NCBI GenBank assembly: GCA_030430155.1
Contig: JAUIFV010000007.1
Location: 1-57,388, forward strand
Direction: 5' to 3'
Length of the DNA stretch: 57,388 bases
From: Gammaproteobacteria bacterium
GTDB lineage: Bacteria; Pseudomonadota; Gammaproteobacteria; Xanthomonadales; SZUA-5
The notes under the pieces are model-generated. The model had not been told where the DNA came from, did not search any database, and worked only from the letters and a program-made list of their open reading frames with translations. A program made the position numbers and the translations under genes. This document shows, in pieces, positions 35,943-46,080 of the stretch; within the stretch, counting starts at the first letter, position 1, and the number at the start of each line of letters is the position of its first letter.

Positions 35943-37842
35943 CACCACCGCCTTGTTGCCCGCGCCGGGTTTGCAGCGTGGCTGGCGCGCCGACCGCCGC
36001 CTCGCGCAGCAGCCAGGCGTCAATAATCTTGCGAGCCAGCGGGGCGGCAGTGCGCGACCCGCTATCGCCGGCCTCGACTACCACCGCGACCGCGATTTGC
36101 GGGTCCTGCAGCGGCGCAAAGGCCACAAACAGGGCCTGATTACGCACGCCGCTGGCCTGCTCTGCGCCGTCGCGCGAACGACTGACTCGCTGCGCGGTTC
36201 CGGTCTTGCCGGCGAACTGATAGGGAGCGTCGATGCCCACCGCTCGCGCGGTTCCGGTGGCGCCCTGCACAACCGCATGCATGCCGGCGATCACCGCTTG
36301 TCTATCGCTCTCGTCGCCCAATCCGATCACCTTGGGCGCGGCGGCCTGAAAGGGACTCGCAGGTCGATCCAGGCGCGCCTGGGTGGCGCGCAGCAGTCGC
36401 GGCTGATGCAGCAAACCGCCGTTGCCCAGCGCCGCGGTAGCGACGGCCAGCTGCGGGATAGTGGAAACATTGAAGCCTTGGCCGATGGCGGCGATCACCG
36501 TTTCCCCCGGATACCAGGGCTGGCTGAAGCGCTGCCGCTTCCATTGTCGGGTCGGCAGGATGCCGCTGGCTTCCCCGGGCAGATCGATGCCGGTTGGCGA
36601 GCCGAAACCAAACTCGGCCAGGGATTCGGCCATCTGGTCGATCCCCAGGTCCAGACCAAGCTGGTAGAAATAGGAGTTGACCGACTCCGCCAGCGCCCGC
36701 TCCAGATCGACCCGACCGTGGCCGCCGGTGCGCCAGTCGCGAAAGCCAATCTGCTGGCCGGGAATGGTGAACTCACCGGTGGAAAGGGTGGTGTCGGCAG
36801 GTGTGCGCAGCCCCTTGGCCAGACCGGCTAGACCAACAAAGGGCTTGAGCGTGCTGCCCGGCTCGTAGCCCCCCTGCAGCGCGCGGTTGTACAGCGGCCG
36901 GTCCTTGGAATTGAGCAAGGCGGCGTAGGCGGCGTGGGAGATGCCGTTGACGAAGGGATTGGGGTCATAGGAAGGCATGCTGACGAAGGCCAGCACTTCA
37001 CCGTTGCGCGGGTCGATAGCCACCGCCGCGCCACGCCCGTCACCGAAGGCGGCAGCGGCGGCGCGCTGCAGATCCAGGTCGATGGTGAGGTAGAGATTGA
37101 CCCCGGCCTGGGCGGGCGTGGACTGATCGAGGAAACGCAGCACCCGGCCCTCGGCGTTGATCTCGACCCTCTCTCTGCCCAGTTCGCCGCGCAGCATCTG
37201 CTCGTACTGGCGCTCAATGCCGGTCTTGCCGACGTGGCTGGTGACCCCGCGCCTGGCCTCATCCAGCTGTGCCTGGTCCTCGGCGTTGGCGCGACCGACG
37301 TAGCCGACCACGTGGGCCAACAGCGCGCCCTGCGGGTAGTGTCGCGATGGCACTGGTACGACCTCGACGCCGGGCAAACGCCAGCGGTCGAGGGCCAACC
37401 GGGCCTGCTCCTCCTGGCTCAAATTGAACCGCAGCTGCAGGCTCTGAAAGGGTCGCCGGTACCTGGCCAACTCGATGAAGCGCTCGCGATCCTCGTTACT
37501 GAGCTCGATCAGCCCCTGTAACCGGTCCAGCAGCGGCGCCAACTCACCGGCCCGCTCGGGAATAACATCCAGCCGGTAGGACAACCGATTGTCGGCAAGC
37601 AGGACCCCGTTGCGGTCGAAGATCAGGCCGCGGGTTGGCGCCAGCGCCCGCACCTTGACCCGATTGCGCTCCGATCGTGCGCTGAAATCGTCGTGATTGA
37701 CCACCTGCAGCCAGGCAAAGCGGCCCAGCAAAGCACCGATGATCAGCACCACAACCGCCAGTGCAAGCAGCGCGCGGCGGTTGAATAAACGGCTTTCGGC
37801 CTGGGAGTCCTTGAGCCGGCGACGCTTTGCGGCACTGAGCAT
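35932..37842 (-). CDS. mrdA: elongation transpeptidase PBP2 (MrdA)
   Basis: Class B penicillin-binding protein crosslinking lateral wall peptidoglycan with RodA. The 636-residue protein has a membrane anchor at about 24-47, a pedestal domain starting RGLIFDRNGVLLADN, and transpeptidase motifs STLK (Ser330-Lys333), SVN (387-389) and KTG (546-548). ATG 37842 follows the mreD stop by 7 nt with a GATGGG-type ribosome site. Confidence 0.96.
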   Translation of the reverse strand: MLSAAKRRRLKDSQAESRLFNRRALLALAVVVLIIGALLGRFAWLQVVNHDDFSARSERNRVKVRALAPTRGLIFDRNGVLLADNRLSYRLDVIPERAGELAPLLDRLQGLIELSNEDRERFIELARYRRPFQSLQLRFNLSQEEQARLALDRWRLPGVEVVPVPSRHYPQGALLAHVVGYVGRANAEDQAQLDEARRGVTSHVGKTGIERQYEQMLRGELGRERVEINAEGRVLRFLDQSTPAQAGVNLYLTIDLDLQRAAAAAFGDGRGAAVAIDPRNGEVLAFVSMPSYDPNPFVNGISHAAYAALLNSKDRPLYNRALQGGYEPGSTLKPFVGLAGLAKGLRTPADTTLSTGEFTIPGQQIGFRDWRTGGHGRVDLERALAESVNSYFYQLGLDLGIDQMAESLAEFGFGSPTGIDLPGEASGILPTRQWKRQRFSQPWYPGETVIAAIGQGFNVSTIPQLAVATAALGNGGLLHQPRLLRATQARLDRPASPFQAAAPKVIGLGDESDRQAVIAGMHAVVQGATGTARAVGIDAPYQFAGKTGTAQRVSRSRDGAEQASGVRNQALFVAFAPLQDPQIAVAVVVEAGDSGSRTAAPLARKIIDAWLLREAAVGAPATLQTRRGQQGGGDAG

Positions 37843-37849
37843 CAGCCCA

Positions 37850-38350
37850 TCATCCGCTGCTGCTGCCGCGCAGGCGCCCGCGCATGCGCAAACGGTCGAG
37901 CACCAGGAACAGCCATGGCCACAGCATCATCGCCACCACGGGCGACAGCCAGTAGCTCAGATCCGGCCATCCTTCGCCGCCAAACAAGCGAACCCAAAGG
38001 CTCAAGATGCGATCGTTGAGCATCAGCCCGAACACCGCCAATGCCTGCTGCCCGACCGGAAAGAAGCGGATACGGAAGCGGAAGCGGGCCACCACGTGGG
38101 TCAAGATCAGCAGGCGCATAGCGTGCTCGCCAAGCAAATCGCCGGTCAACACATCGAGCATCAGACCCACCGCAAAGGCCACGCCCAGCCGCGCCACACG
38201 CGGCATTTCCAGGGCGCAATAGATCATCAGCAAACCGACCCAGAATGGCTTCATCGGCGCCAACATCGGCGGCAACCGAAACAGGCTGAGTATGCTCAGC
38301 GCCAGCAGAGCAAAGAAGAACAGCCGCCATTCCTGGCCGCGGTTACTCAC
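37850..38350 (-). CDS. mreD: rod shape-determining protein MreD
   Basis: Integral membrane elongasome protein. From GTG at 38350 the product has 166 residues with five to six hydrophobic segments (LFFFALLALSILSLFRLPPM; FWVGLLMIYCALEMP; LGVAFAVGLMLDVLTGDLLG). The motif FAVGLMLDVLTGDLLGEHA is typical of MreD. The GTG overlaps the mreC stop by 8 nt, which fixes the start; reading further upstream only enters mreC. Confidence 0.93.
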   Translation of the reverse strand: MSNRGQEWRLFFFALLALSILSLFRLPPMLAPMKPFWVGLLMIYCALEMPRVARLGVAFAVGLMLDVLTGDLLGEHAMRLLILTHVVARFRFRIRFFPVGQQALAVFGLMLNDRILSLWVRLFGGEGWPDLSYWLSPVVAMMLWPWLFLVLDRLRMRGRLRGSSSG

Positions 38351-39335
38351 CGCCCTGATCCTGCATCGGCGCCGATTCGGCATCGACGACTGACCAATCC
38401 TCGTCCACGGCAGGGGGCGCCTGCGGGCTGGTCGGCGCGACAGGCTGGTCGCCATTGGCAGAGCCGAGTTCGACACTGGGCCAGGGCCCTTCCCCAAACG
38501 GCGCGCTCACGATCATCAGCTCACGCACGCGATCCAGCCCGGCCAGCGGCTCCGCGCTGGCGCGAGCGAAGGCGCTGCCCGGACTGCGCTCCACCGCCAC
38601 CACCCTGGCCACCGGCAGGCCGGCCGGAAAGCGACCGCCGACACCGCTGGAGAGCAACACATCGCCCACCTCCAGATCAGCCGACAGCGGCATGCTGGAA
38701 ATGACCAAACGGTCGGCAACGCCAACGCCATTGAGGATGCTGCGCAGGCCGCTGCGTGCATTCACCACCGGTAGCCCGTGACCGGGGTCCGACAGCAGCA
38801 TTACCAGCGAGTTGCGCGGTCGGACCTCGATGACCTGCCCGACCACACCAGCGCCGTCGATCAGCGCTGCGCCTTCGATCACCCCGGAGACGCGGCCACG
38901 GTCGACCAGCACTCGATGCGAGTAGGGATCCAGGTCCACGTCGATGACCCGCGCCGGCAGGCCCTGGAGCTGCTCTCGGGCGGCCAGCGCGACGCCCTTG
39001 TTGAGCCGTTGCTGCTCGAGCAAGTCGCGCTCCAGCTCGGCTATCCGCAGCTCGCTGCGCAGCCGCGCCTGGCGCATCTGCTCGTTCTCGGCATTGAGCT
39101 GCTTACGCGCTGCCATGCTTTCGCGTAGCGAGCGCCCAACCAACCAGGGCATTTCGGCGAGCGTATAGATCGGCCCGGTCAAGCGACCTGCGAAGGCGTG
39201 CACGTCATCCAGATAGCCGCCGCGGCGATCGGCGATCATCACCAGGATGGCCACTGCCAAATAGATCACCAGGGCCAGCGTGGAACTGCCTTCGCCGGCA
39301 AAAAGCGCTGAGCGTTCCTGGCTGTTGTTGTCCAA
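38343..39335 (-). CDS. mreC: rod shape-determining protein MreC
   Basis: Bitopic periplasmic scaffold that activates PBP2. The 330-residue protein has a membrane segment (TLALVIYLAVAILVMIAD), a coiled coil at about 75-115, the MreC beta-barrel core (VIDVDLDPYSHRVLVDRG; VVGQVIEV; LVMLLSDPGHGLPV) and a Pro/Ala-rich tail. The start appears to be TTG at 39335 with AGAAGG 5 nt upstream; no ATG exists before the membrane segment. A 75-bp gap separates it from mreB. Confidence 0.92.
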   Translation of the reverse strand: MDNNSQERSALFAGEGSSTLALVIYLAVAILVMIADRRGGYLDDVHAFAGRLTGPIYTLAEMPWLVGRSLRESMAARKQLNAENEQMRQARLRSELRIAELERDLLEQQRLNKGVALAAREQLQGLPARVIDVDLDPYSHRVLVDRGRVSGVIEGAALIDGAGVVGQVIEVRPRNSLVMLLSDPGHGLPVVNARSGLRSILNGVGVADRLVISSMPLSADLEVGDVLLSSGVGGRFPAGLPVARVVAVERSPGSAFARASAEPLAGLDRVRELMIVSAPFGEGPWPSVELGSANGDQPVAPTSPQAPPAVDEDWSVVDAESAPMQDQGGE

Positions 39336-39410
39336 AGGCCTTCTCTGGTGTCGCCAGGGCTACCAATCCGGTCGCCCTATCCTGCAACGCAGGCTTGATC
39401 CATACCTGCG

Positions 39411-40571
<1,161 letters not shown>

Positions 40572-40702
40572 TTAGCGCGTAATCATAGCCTTTTCGGCAA
40601 CGATCATTACAGCCCATTGCGCCGCAGCATTCAGGTAATCCGACACATTCGGGAGCATCTGCGCGCCTGCGAGAGGCCGCCACGGCCGCGGGGAGAGAGA
40701 AA

Positions 40703-40776
40703 TGGAGCGGGTGATGGGAATCGAACCCACGCTATCAGCTTGGGAAGCTGAAGTTCTACCATTGAACTACACCCGC
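40703..40776 (-). tRNA. glyU: tRNA-Gly (anticodon CCC)
   Basis: The minus strand folds as a 74-nt tRNA with CCA encoded: acceptor GCGGGTG / CACCCGC, T-arm GGGTTCGATTCCC-type loop and anticodon loop TTCCCAA, giving CCC. It closely resembles E. coli glyU. The gene stands alone between gpsA and mreB. Confidence 0.95.
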
Positions 40777-40790
40777 TCAGGGCTACCGCC

Positions 40791-40820
40791 ATCATAGCCA
40801 CTGACGCCGCCAGCGAGCAA
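40791..40820 (-). promoter_or_regulatory. candidate tRNA-Gly promoter
   Basis: TATGAT (40796-40791 on the minus strand, 5/6 to the -10) lies 14 bp before the tRNA 5' end. TTGCTC sits 18 bp upstream as a weak -35. The position is right for a tRNA promoter with a short leader. Confidence 0.45.
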
Positions 40821-40868
40821 TGCCGCAGGCCGGAAGCTCAGCGAAAGGAATGCCGGCCTTGGCTTTTC

Positions 40869-41005
40869 GGGGCCCAGGGCCCAGAAGCGCGACTGCCAAG
40901 CCGCCAGCTGTTGATAGCCTGGGTCCCTTCGCGGCCGCGAAAAGCTACAACATGGCGACCAGCCGCTCTTGATCTCCTGGGCCCTATGCCCTGGGCCCCG
41001 GGCCC
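40869..41005. repeat. GGGCCCA-type inverted repeat downstream of gpsA
   Basis: The left arm (40869-40886) has two GGGCCCA heptads and ends CAGAAG; the right arm (about 40976-41005) has the inverted heptads plus GGGCCCCGGGCCC. About 90 bp separate the arms. The right edge runs into the TAG stop of gpsA (GAATAGGGCCC). No gene is seen in the interval. Confidence 0.75.
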
Positions 41006-42036
41006 TATTCCTTAAACAACGGCTGCGGATACTCCGGCTTCTGCTCTCTGGCCAGCAACGACTGCAGCCCTTCGGCCGGGGTGATCTGCTTATGCAGCAC
41101 CGCCAGCACGTGCTCAGCGATGGGCAGATCCAGCTGATGACGACGTGCCAGACGCATCACCTCGTCAGCGGTCTGTACGCTTTCCACCACCTGACCGATC
41201 TGCGCGACCGCATCTTCGATGGATACACCACGGCCTAGCGCCAGGCCCAAGCGCCGATTGCGGGACAGATCGCCGGTGCAGGTGAGCACCAAATCGCCCA
41301 GCCCCGCCAGACCCATGATGGTTTCCACACGACCACCTAAGGCGGCGTTCAGACGCATCATTTCGTTCAGACCGCGGGTAATCAAACCGGCCCTGGCATT
41401 CAGACCCAGACCCATGCCGTCGGCGATGCCGGTGGCTACCGCGAGCACGTTCTTCATTGCCCCGCCCAATTCGGCACCGGCTATATCGTTGCCGCTGTAG
41501 GCACGCAGGGTATTGCCGTGCAACAGCGCGGCAACCTGCTGGGCGTATTCCAGATCGCCCGAATGCACGGTGAGTGCGCTGGGCATGCCCGCAGCGACCT
41601 CTTTGGCGAAGGTCGGGCCGGTAACCACCGCCTGACTGACTAGATCGCCAAAAACCTCGCCGACCACTTCGTGCAAGAAACGACCTGATCCGGGCTCAAA
41701 ACCCTTGGTGGCCCAGGCAACGCCGGCCAAATTTGGGTTGTACTGGTGCAACTCGCGTACGCATTCGACGAAGGCGTGGCTGGGCACCACCAGCAGTGGA
41801 TGGCTGTTCCATGCCGCCAGCGCGGCAAAGTCGGGCTCGATCTGGAGACTGTCAGGCAGCGCCGCTTCGGGCAGATAGCGGCTGTTGCAGTGCTGCTGCG
41901 CAATCGCGCTCAGCGCCGTGGAATCACGGCCCCACAGACGCACCTGATGACCGTTGCGGGCCAGCGCCGCGGCCAGCGCGGTGCCCCAAGAACCCGCGCC
42001 GTAGACGCCGACGCGGGCTTGTTGCTTGGTCGTCAA
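41005..42036 (-). CDS. gpsA: glycerol-3-phosphate dehydrogenase [NAD(P)+] GpsA
   Basis: Makes sn-glycerol 3-phosphate for phospholipids from DHAP. The 343-residue protein has the Rossmann loop [48 protein letters not shown] and the catalytic region [20 protein letters not shown] with [11 protein letters not shown]. The start appears to be TTG at 42036, 6 nt after the secB stop; no closer ATG or GTG is in frame before the Rossmann motif. The secB-gpsA pair is conserved in proteobacteria. Confidence 0.95.
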   Translation of the reverse strand: MTTKQQARVGVYGAGSWGTALAAALARNGHQVRLWGRDSTALSAIAQQHCNSRYLPEAALPDSLQIEPDFAALAAWNSHPLLVVPSHAFVECVRELHQYNPNLAGVAWATKGFEPGSGRFLHEVVGEVFGDLVSQAVVTGPTFAKEVAAGMPSALTVHSGDLEYAQQVAALLHGNTLRAYSGNDIAGAELGGAMKNVLAVATGIADGMGLGLNARAGLITRGLNEMMRLNAALGGRVETIMGLAGLGDLVLTCTGDLSRNRRLGLALGRGVSIEDAVAQIGQVVESVQTADEVMRLARRHQLDLPIAEHVLAVLHKQITPAEGLQSLLAREQKPEYPQPLFKE

Positions 42037-42042
42037 CGCGAC

Positions 42043-42537
42043 TTAAGCGGCTTCGGACTGCTGACGCCGCTTGACCTGCTCGGCGTAGACCTGATCGAAG
42101 TTGATCGGCTGCAGCAGGAACGGCGGGAAACCGCCATTCTGAGTCAGCTCGGAAATCGCCTGGCGCGCATAGGGCAGCAGCACGCTGGGGCAGTAGCTGC
42201 CCAACACCGCGTCGAGCTGACCGGCTTCGAAACCGGACAGACCGAACACGCCAGCCTGCTGCACTTCGCACAGGTAAACGGTCTTTTCTTCCAGCTTGCA
42301 GGTCACGGTCACCGCCAGCACCACCTCATAGGTGTTCTCGGCGAAGTTCTGCACCTTCTGCGACAGGTTCAGGTCAATACGCGGCTGACCCTGCTCCTGG
42401 AACACCTGCGGGGCGTTGGGGGCTTCGAAGGATGCATCCTTCAGATAGATCTTCTGCACGTTCAGCTGGGCCTGGCCTTGGGCCTGGGCGGCGGCATCGG
42501 CGCTGCCGTTGCTGGTCGGGGTTTCGTTCTCTGCCAT
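42043..42537 (-). CDS. secB: protein-export chaperone SecB
   Basis: Cytosolic tetrameric chaperone that keeps preproteins unfolded and hands them to SecA. The 164-residue protein has an N-terminal Ala/Gln-rich tail, then IYLKDASFEAPNAPQVF, the core strand region YEVVLAVTVTC and the motif SVLLPYARQAISELTQNGGF-type peptide-binding groove near PPFLLQPINFD. ATG at 42537 is first in a secB-gpsA operon divergent from rpoH. Confidence 0.96.
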   Translation of the reverse strand: MAENETPTSNGSADAAAQAQGQAQLNVQKIYLKDASFEAPNAPQVFQEQGQPRIDLNLSQKVQNFAENTYEVVLAVTVTCKLEEKTVYLCEVQQAGVFGLSGFEAGQLDAVLGSYCPSVLLPYARQAISELTQNGGFPPFLLQPINFDQVYAEQVKRRQQSEAA

Positions 42538-42760
42538 GGTTGACTCCTGATGGTGGATAGCGGCACCGGGCGCGATCGACCGGCGCTGAGTTTGCGCTGA
42601 CGACCCGGCTTTCGCAGGTAAAAGGTCGACAAGTATCCCACAGGTGGCGACGCTGCAGGAAACTCACAAGACCCTGATGTATAGTTATTCCTTATCGACT
42701 TCTCTCATTCGATATATGAATGCAAAGAAAACGGCCAGAAAACCTTCAATCCAGCTGAAC

Positions 42761-42788
42761 GGAACTTTTTCGCGTTAGCAGACACTAA
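42761..42788 (+). promoter_or_regulatory. sigma-E-like promoter of rpoH
   Basis: GGAACTT at 42761-42767 is followed after 16 bp by ACTAA at 42784-42788. The sigma-E consensus is GGAACTT, N15-16, TCTAA/TCTGA, so the -35 is perfect and the -10 has 4 of 5 matches. E. coli rpoH also has a sigma-E promoter (P3). The start would be near 42794, 60 nt before the ATG. The rest of 42538-42760 has an AT-rich patch near 42680-42720 and no gene. Confidence 0.6.
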
Positions 42789-42801
42789 CGACGAGTGCTA
42801 A
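42775..42801. promoter_or_regulatory. CIRCE-like (HrcA) operator at rpoH
   Basis: TTAGCAGAC, a 9-bp spacer and GAGTGCTAA match the CIRCE consensus TTAGCACTC-N9-GAGTGCTAA at 16 of 18 arm positions; the right arm is perfect. It overlaps the -10 and predicted start of the sigma-E-like promoter, a classic repressor position. No hrcA gene lies in the window. Confidence 0.7.
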
Positions 42802-42853
42802 CATTGCGTCATTGCCTGGGCGCTGGTCGTCCACACAGACTACGGAGTAACCC

Positions 42854-43741
42854 ATGAGCCAAGCTCTCGCCGCACCTGCAACGATGAGCCCAGCCTTCGC
42901 CGGCACCAACCTGCCCGTCCTCGGCGCGGTAGGTAGCCTGGAAGCCTATATGGGCGCGGTCTACAAGATTCCGGTGCTCAGTGCCGAAGAGGAACAGGCG
43001 CTGGCGCATCGCTTTCGCGATGAAGAGGACCTGGAAGCTGCGCGCCAGCTGATCATGTCCCATCTGCGCTTCGTGGTCCACGTCGCGCGCGGCTATGCCG
43101 GCTACGGCCTGGGCGTGGCCGATCTGATCCAGGAAGGCAACATCGGCCTGATGAAGGCGGTCAAGCGCTTCGATCCGGCTGTGGGCGTACGTCTGGTTTC
43201 CTTCGCGGTGCACTGGATCCGCGCCGAGATCCACGAGTTCATCTTGAAGAACTGGCGCATCGTCAAAGTCGCCACCACCAAGGCGCAGCGCAAGCTGTTT
43301 TTCAATCTGCGCAAGGCAAAGAAGCGGCTCGGCTGGCTGAGCGCTGACGAGGTGCAGACCGTCGCCGACGACCTGGGCGTGGACCCGGCCGTGGTGGTGG
43401 AAATGGAGTCGCGCCTGAACGGTCAGGATCTGGCTTTCGACATGAGCCCCGACGACGGTGACGACCCGCGGCCCTCGCCGGTGGCCTTCCTGCGCTCCGA
43501 CAGCGACGACCCCTACGCCGAGGCGGAATCGGCCGAAAGCAGCGAGCGGCAGATGGAAACCCTCACCGAGGGCATGGAGCGGCTGGACGAGCGTTCACGC
43601 GATATCGTCACCCGGCGCTGGCTGAACGAGCCCAAGGCCACGCTGCAGGAGCTGGCCGACGAATACGGGGTCTCCGCCGAGCGCATCCGTCAGATCGAAG
43701 CCAACGCATTCAAGAAGATGCGGGCGCTGTTCCAGGACTGA
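42854..43741 (+). CDS. rpoH: heat-shock sigma factor RpoH (sigma-32)
   Basis: Alternative sigma factor for heat-shock genes. The 295-residue protein has region 2 ([20 protein letters not shown]), the RpoH box QRKLFFNLR at 145-153, which marks this subfamily, and region 4 ([22 protein letters not shown]). ATG at 42854 follows GGAG. Upstream signals suggest joint sigma-E and HrcA-type control. A strong intrinsic terminator follows at 43764. Confidence 0.97.
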   Translation: MSQALAAPATMSPAFAGTNLPVLGAVGSLEAYMGAVYKIPVLSAEEEQALAHRFRDEEDLEAARQLIMSHLRFVVHVARGYAGYGLGVADLIQEGNIGLMKAVKRFDPAVGVRLVSFAVHWIRAEIHEFILKNWRIVKVATTKAQRKLFFNLRKAKKRLGWLSADEVQTVADDLGVDPAVVVEMESRLNGQDLAFDMSPDDGDDPRPSPVAFLRSDSDDPYAEAESAESSERQMETLTEGMERLDERSRDIVTRRWLNEPKATLQELADEYGVSAERIRQIEANAFKKMRALFQD

Positions 43742-43763
43742 TCGAGCTCCAACATTGATAGAG

Positions 43764-43797
43764 AACGCCACGGCCGGTCCGTGGCGTTTTCGTTTTC
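43764..43797 (+). terminator. intrinsic terminator of rpoH
   Basis: AACGCCACGG and CCGTGGCGTT form a 10-bp perfect stem around CCGGT, followed by TTTTCGTTTTC. It lies 23 bp past the rpoH stop. Confidence 0.9.
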
Positions 43798-43885
43798 GCT
43801 TCCCGGCGCCGCTGACCGATGTTGGGGCAGACGCATGACAGCTGCCACGATGTTTAGACACACGCGCCCGCTATCCTCCGCATCC

Positions 43886-45349
43886 ATGAACACACTCAAA
43901 GCCCTGTTGCCAGCGCTCACGCTGAGCCTGCTTGCTTCCTCCCCTGCCGCCGCGCTGCGCGTGGGCAGCGTGGAATTTGACGACTGCACGCTGGGTGAGG
44001 CGGCGTCCATCGCCGCCCACTGCGGCCGCTTGAGCGTGCCGCTGGATCGCGGCAACGACCAGGGCGAGCGCATCGAACTGGCCATATCCTGGCTGCCGGC
44101 GCGCGCCCGCGACGCCGAAGCTGATCCGGTGGTACTGCTCGCCGGCGGGCCCGGCCAGGCCGCGCTGGAGGTCTACCCGCGCGTCGCCGGCGTCTACGAG
44201 TTGCTGCGCGCGCGGCGACCGGTGCTGCTGGTCGACCAGCGCGGCACCGGCTCATCGGCCAAGCTGCACTGTGCAATGCCCAGCATCGAGGACCCCTTCG
44301 CGGTCGACACCTCGACCGAGGCGATGGCCGAGCTGGCGGCGGACTGCGCCGCGCAGCTGCAGGTCGATCCCGCACCGTTCACTACCGAAGATGCGGTCGC
44401 CGATCTGGAGGCGGTGCGCGCGGCCCTGGACATCGAGCAGCTGAATCTGATCGGCGGCTCCTATGGCACTCGCCTGGGCCAGCGCTACGCCAAGCGCCAC
44501 CCGCAGCGAGTGCGCACGCTGGTGCTGGACGGCGTGGTGCCCGAAGCGCTGGTGCTGGGCAGTGAACACGGACGCAATCTGGATGCCGCGCTGCAGGCCC
44601 AGTTTCAGCGCTGCCGCGACGACAACGCCTGCAGCGAGCGCTTCGGCGATCCCGCCGAGGTGCTCGCTCAGCTGCGCACTCGTGATGACGCGGCGCTGGT
44701 CGAGCAAACGGTGATCCACCCGCGCACCATGGAGCAGCGCCAGGCCCGCTTCAGCAACGAGATTCTGGCCGCGGCGCTGCGCCTACAGGCCTACGCGCCG
44801 GAAACCGCCGCGCTGCTGCCGCTGGGCCTGGCCGAGGCCGCGGCAGGTCGCGCCCAGTCGCTGATCGGCCAGGCCTGGCTGATGAGCGACGACCTGTCCG
44901 AGTCCATCTCCTTCGGCCTGCAGCTGTCGGTCAGCTGCGCCGAAGACATGCCCCGCATGCCGGCCGATGCCCGCGAGGCAGAAGCACACACGCTGTTGGG
45001 CACGATGATGATCGACACCCTGAATGCACAGTGCGAACGTTGGCCGACCAACACCGCGCCCGCCGATATCGCCGAGCCGTTGACGGCGGATCTGCCGGTG
45101 CTGCTGATTTCCGGCGAGTTCGATCCGGTCACCCCGCCGCGCTACGCCACCGAGGTGGCCAGCCATCTGCCCAACGCGCGCGCGCTGGTCGCGCCCGGCC
45201 AGGGCCACATCGCGCAGAATCGCGGCTGCATGCCCAAGATCATCGAGCAGTTCATCGAAGAGGCCGACCCGCAGGCGATCGAAGCGGAGTGCCTGGAGAA
45301 ACTGCATCCGGCACCGTTCTTCCTCAACTACAACGGGCCGCAGCCATGA
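43886..45349 (+). CDS. exported alpha/beta-hydrolase, S33 tripeptidyl-aminopeptidase-like
   Basis: A 487-residue product from ATG 43886 begins with a signal peptide (LLPALTLSLLASSPAAA). It has the S33 pattern: VVLLAGGPGQAA oxyanion loop, LLVDQRGTGSS, nucleophile Ser192 in IGGSYGTRLGQRYA, Asp413 in ISGEFDPVTPP and His441 in GQGHIAQN, where the C-terminal TAP-like domain sits. It probably releases short peptides or esters in the periplasm; the substrate is unknown. Its stop overlaps the ABC ATPase start as ATGA, so the three genes form a coupled operon. Upstream in-frame Met codons would place the start inside the rpoH terminator. Confidence 0.88.
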   Translation: MNTLKALLPALTLSLLASSPAAALRVGSVEFDDCTLGEAASIAAHCGRLSVPLDRGNDQGERIELAISWLPARARDAEADPVVLLAGGPGQAALEVYPRVAGVYELLRARRPVLLVDQRGTGSSAKLHCAMPSIEDPFAVDTSTEAMAELAADCAAQLQVDPAPFTTEDAVADLEAVRAALDIEQLNLIGGSYGTRLGQRYAKRHPQRVRTLVLDGVVPEALVLGSEHGRNLDAALQAQFQRCRDDNACSERFGDPAEVLAQLRTRDDAALVEQTVIHPRTMEQRQARFSNEILAAALRLQAYAPETAALLPLGLAEAAAGRAQSLIGQAWLMSDDLSESISFGLQLSVSCAEDMPRMPADAREAEAHTLLGTMMIDTLNAQCERWPTNTAPADIAEPLTADLPVLLISGEFDPVTPPRYATEVASHLPNARALVAPGQGHIAQNRGCMPKIIEQFIEEADPQAIEAECLEKLHPAPFFLNYNGPQP

Positions 45350-46080
45350 TCGAAGTTCAGCAGCTCCGCAAGCATTTTGGCCAAGTCAAGGCGGTCGATG
45401 GGGTCAGTTTTGCCGCCAAAGATGGCCAGATCACCGGCCTGCTCGGTCCCAACGGTGCCGGCAAGACCACCACCCTGCGCATGCTCTACACGCTGATGAA
45501 GCCGGATGCCGGCAACGTGCTGGTCGATCAGGTCAACGCCTTCGCCGAGCCCGATCAGGCGCGCCGCCGACTCGGCGTGTTGCCGGACGCGCGCGGCCTG
45601 TACAAGCGGCTGACCGCGGCGGAGAACATCGCCTATTTCGGCCGTCTGCATGGCTTAAGCGACGCTCTGATCACCCAGCGCATCGCCGAGTTGGAAAAAC
45701 GCCTGGATCTGGGCGAAATCCTGCATCGACGGACCGAGGGCTTCTCCCAGGGGCAACGGGTCAAGACCGCGCTGGCCCGGGCGCTGATCCACGATCCGCC
45801 CAATCTGCTGCTCGACGAACCCGGCAACGGGCTTGACGTGATGAGCACGCGGGCGCTGCGCGAGATCCTGCGCGGGCTGCGCGCCGAAGGGCGCTGTGTG
45901 CTGTTTTCTTCCCACATGATGGCCGAGGTTGCGGCCATCTGCGATCGCATCGTGGTCATCGCCAAGGGCAAGGTGGTCGCCGAGGGCAGCGCCGACGAGC
46001 TGCGCGAGCTGACCGGCACCAGCAGCCTGGAAGATGCCTTCGTCAAGGTGATCGGCAGCGACGAGGGGTTGGCGGCATGA
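45346..46080 (+). CDS. natA: ABC transporter ATP-binding protein, NatA type
   Basis: A 244-residue ATPase with Walker A GPNGAGKTT, signature FSQGQRVKTALARAL, Walker B NLLLDEPGNGLD and switch His in FSSHMMAE. The overall match is to the NatA subgroup of ABC-2 exporters (sodium export in Bacillus, but broader use is likely). It overlaps natB by 4 nt (ATGA). Confidence 0.9.
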   Translation: MIEVQQLRKHFGQVKAVDGVSFAAKDGQITGLLGPNGAGKTTTLRMLYTLMKPDAGNVLVDQVNAFAEPDQARRRLGVLPDARGLYKRLTAAENIAYFGRLHGLSDALITQRIAELEKRLDLGEILHRRTEGFSQGQRVKTALARALIHDPPNLLLDEPGNGLDVMSTRALREILRGLRAEGRCVLFSSHMMAEVAAICDRIVVIAKGKVVAEGSADELRELTGTSSLEDAFVKVIGSDEGLAA

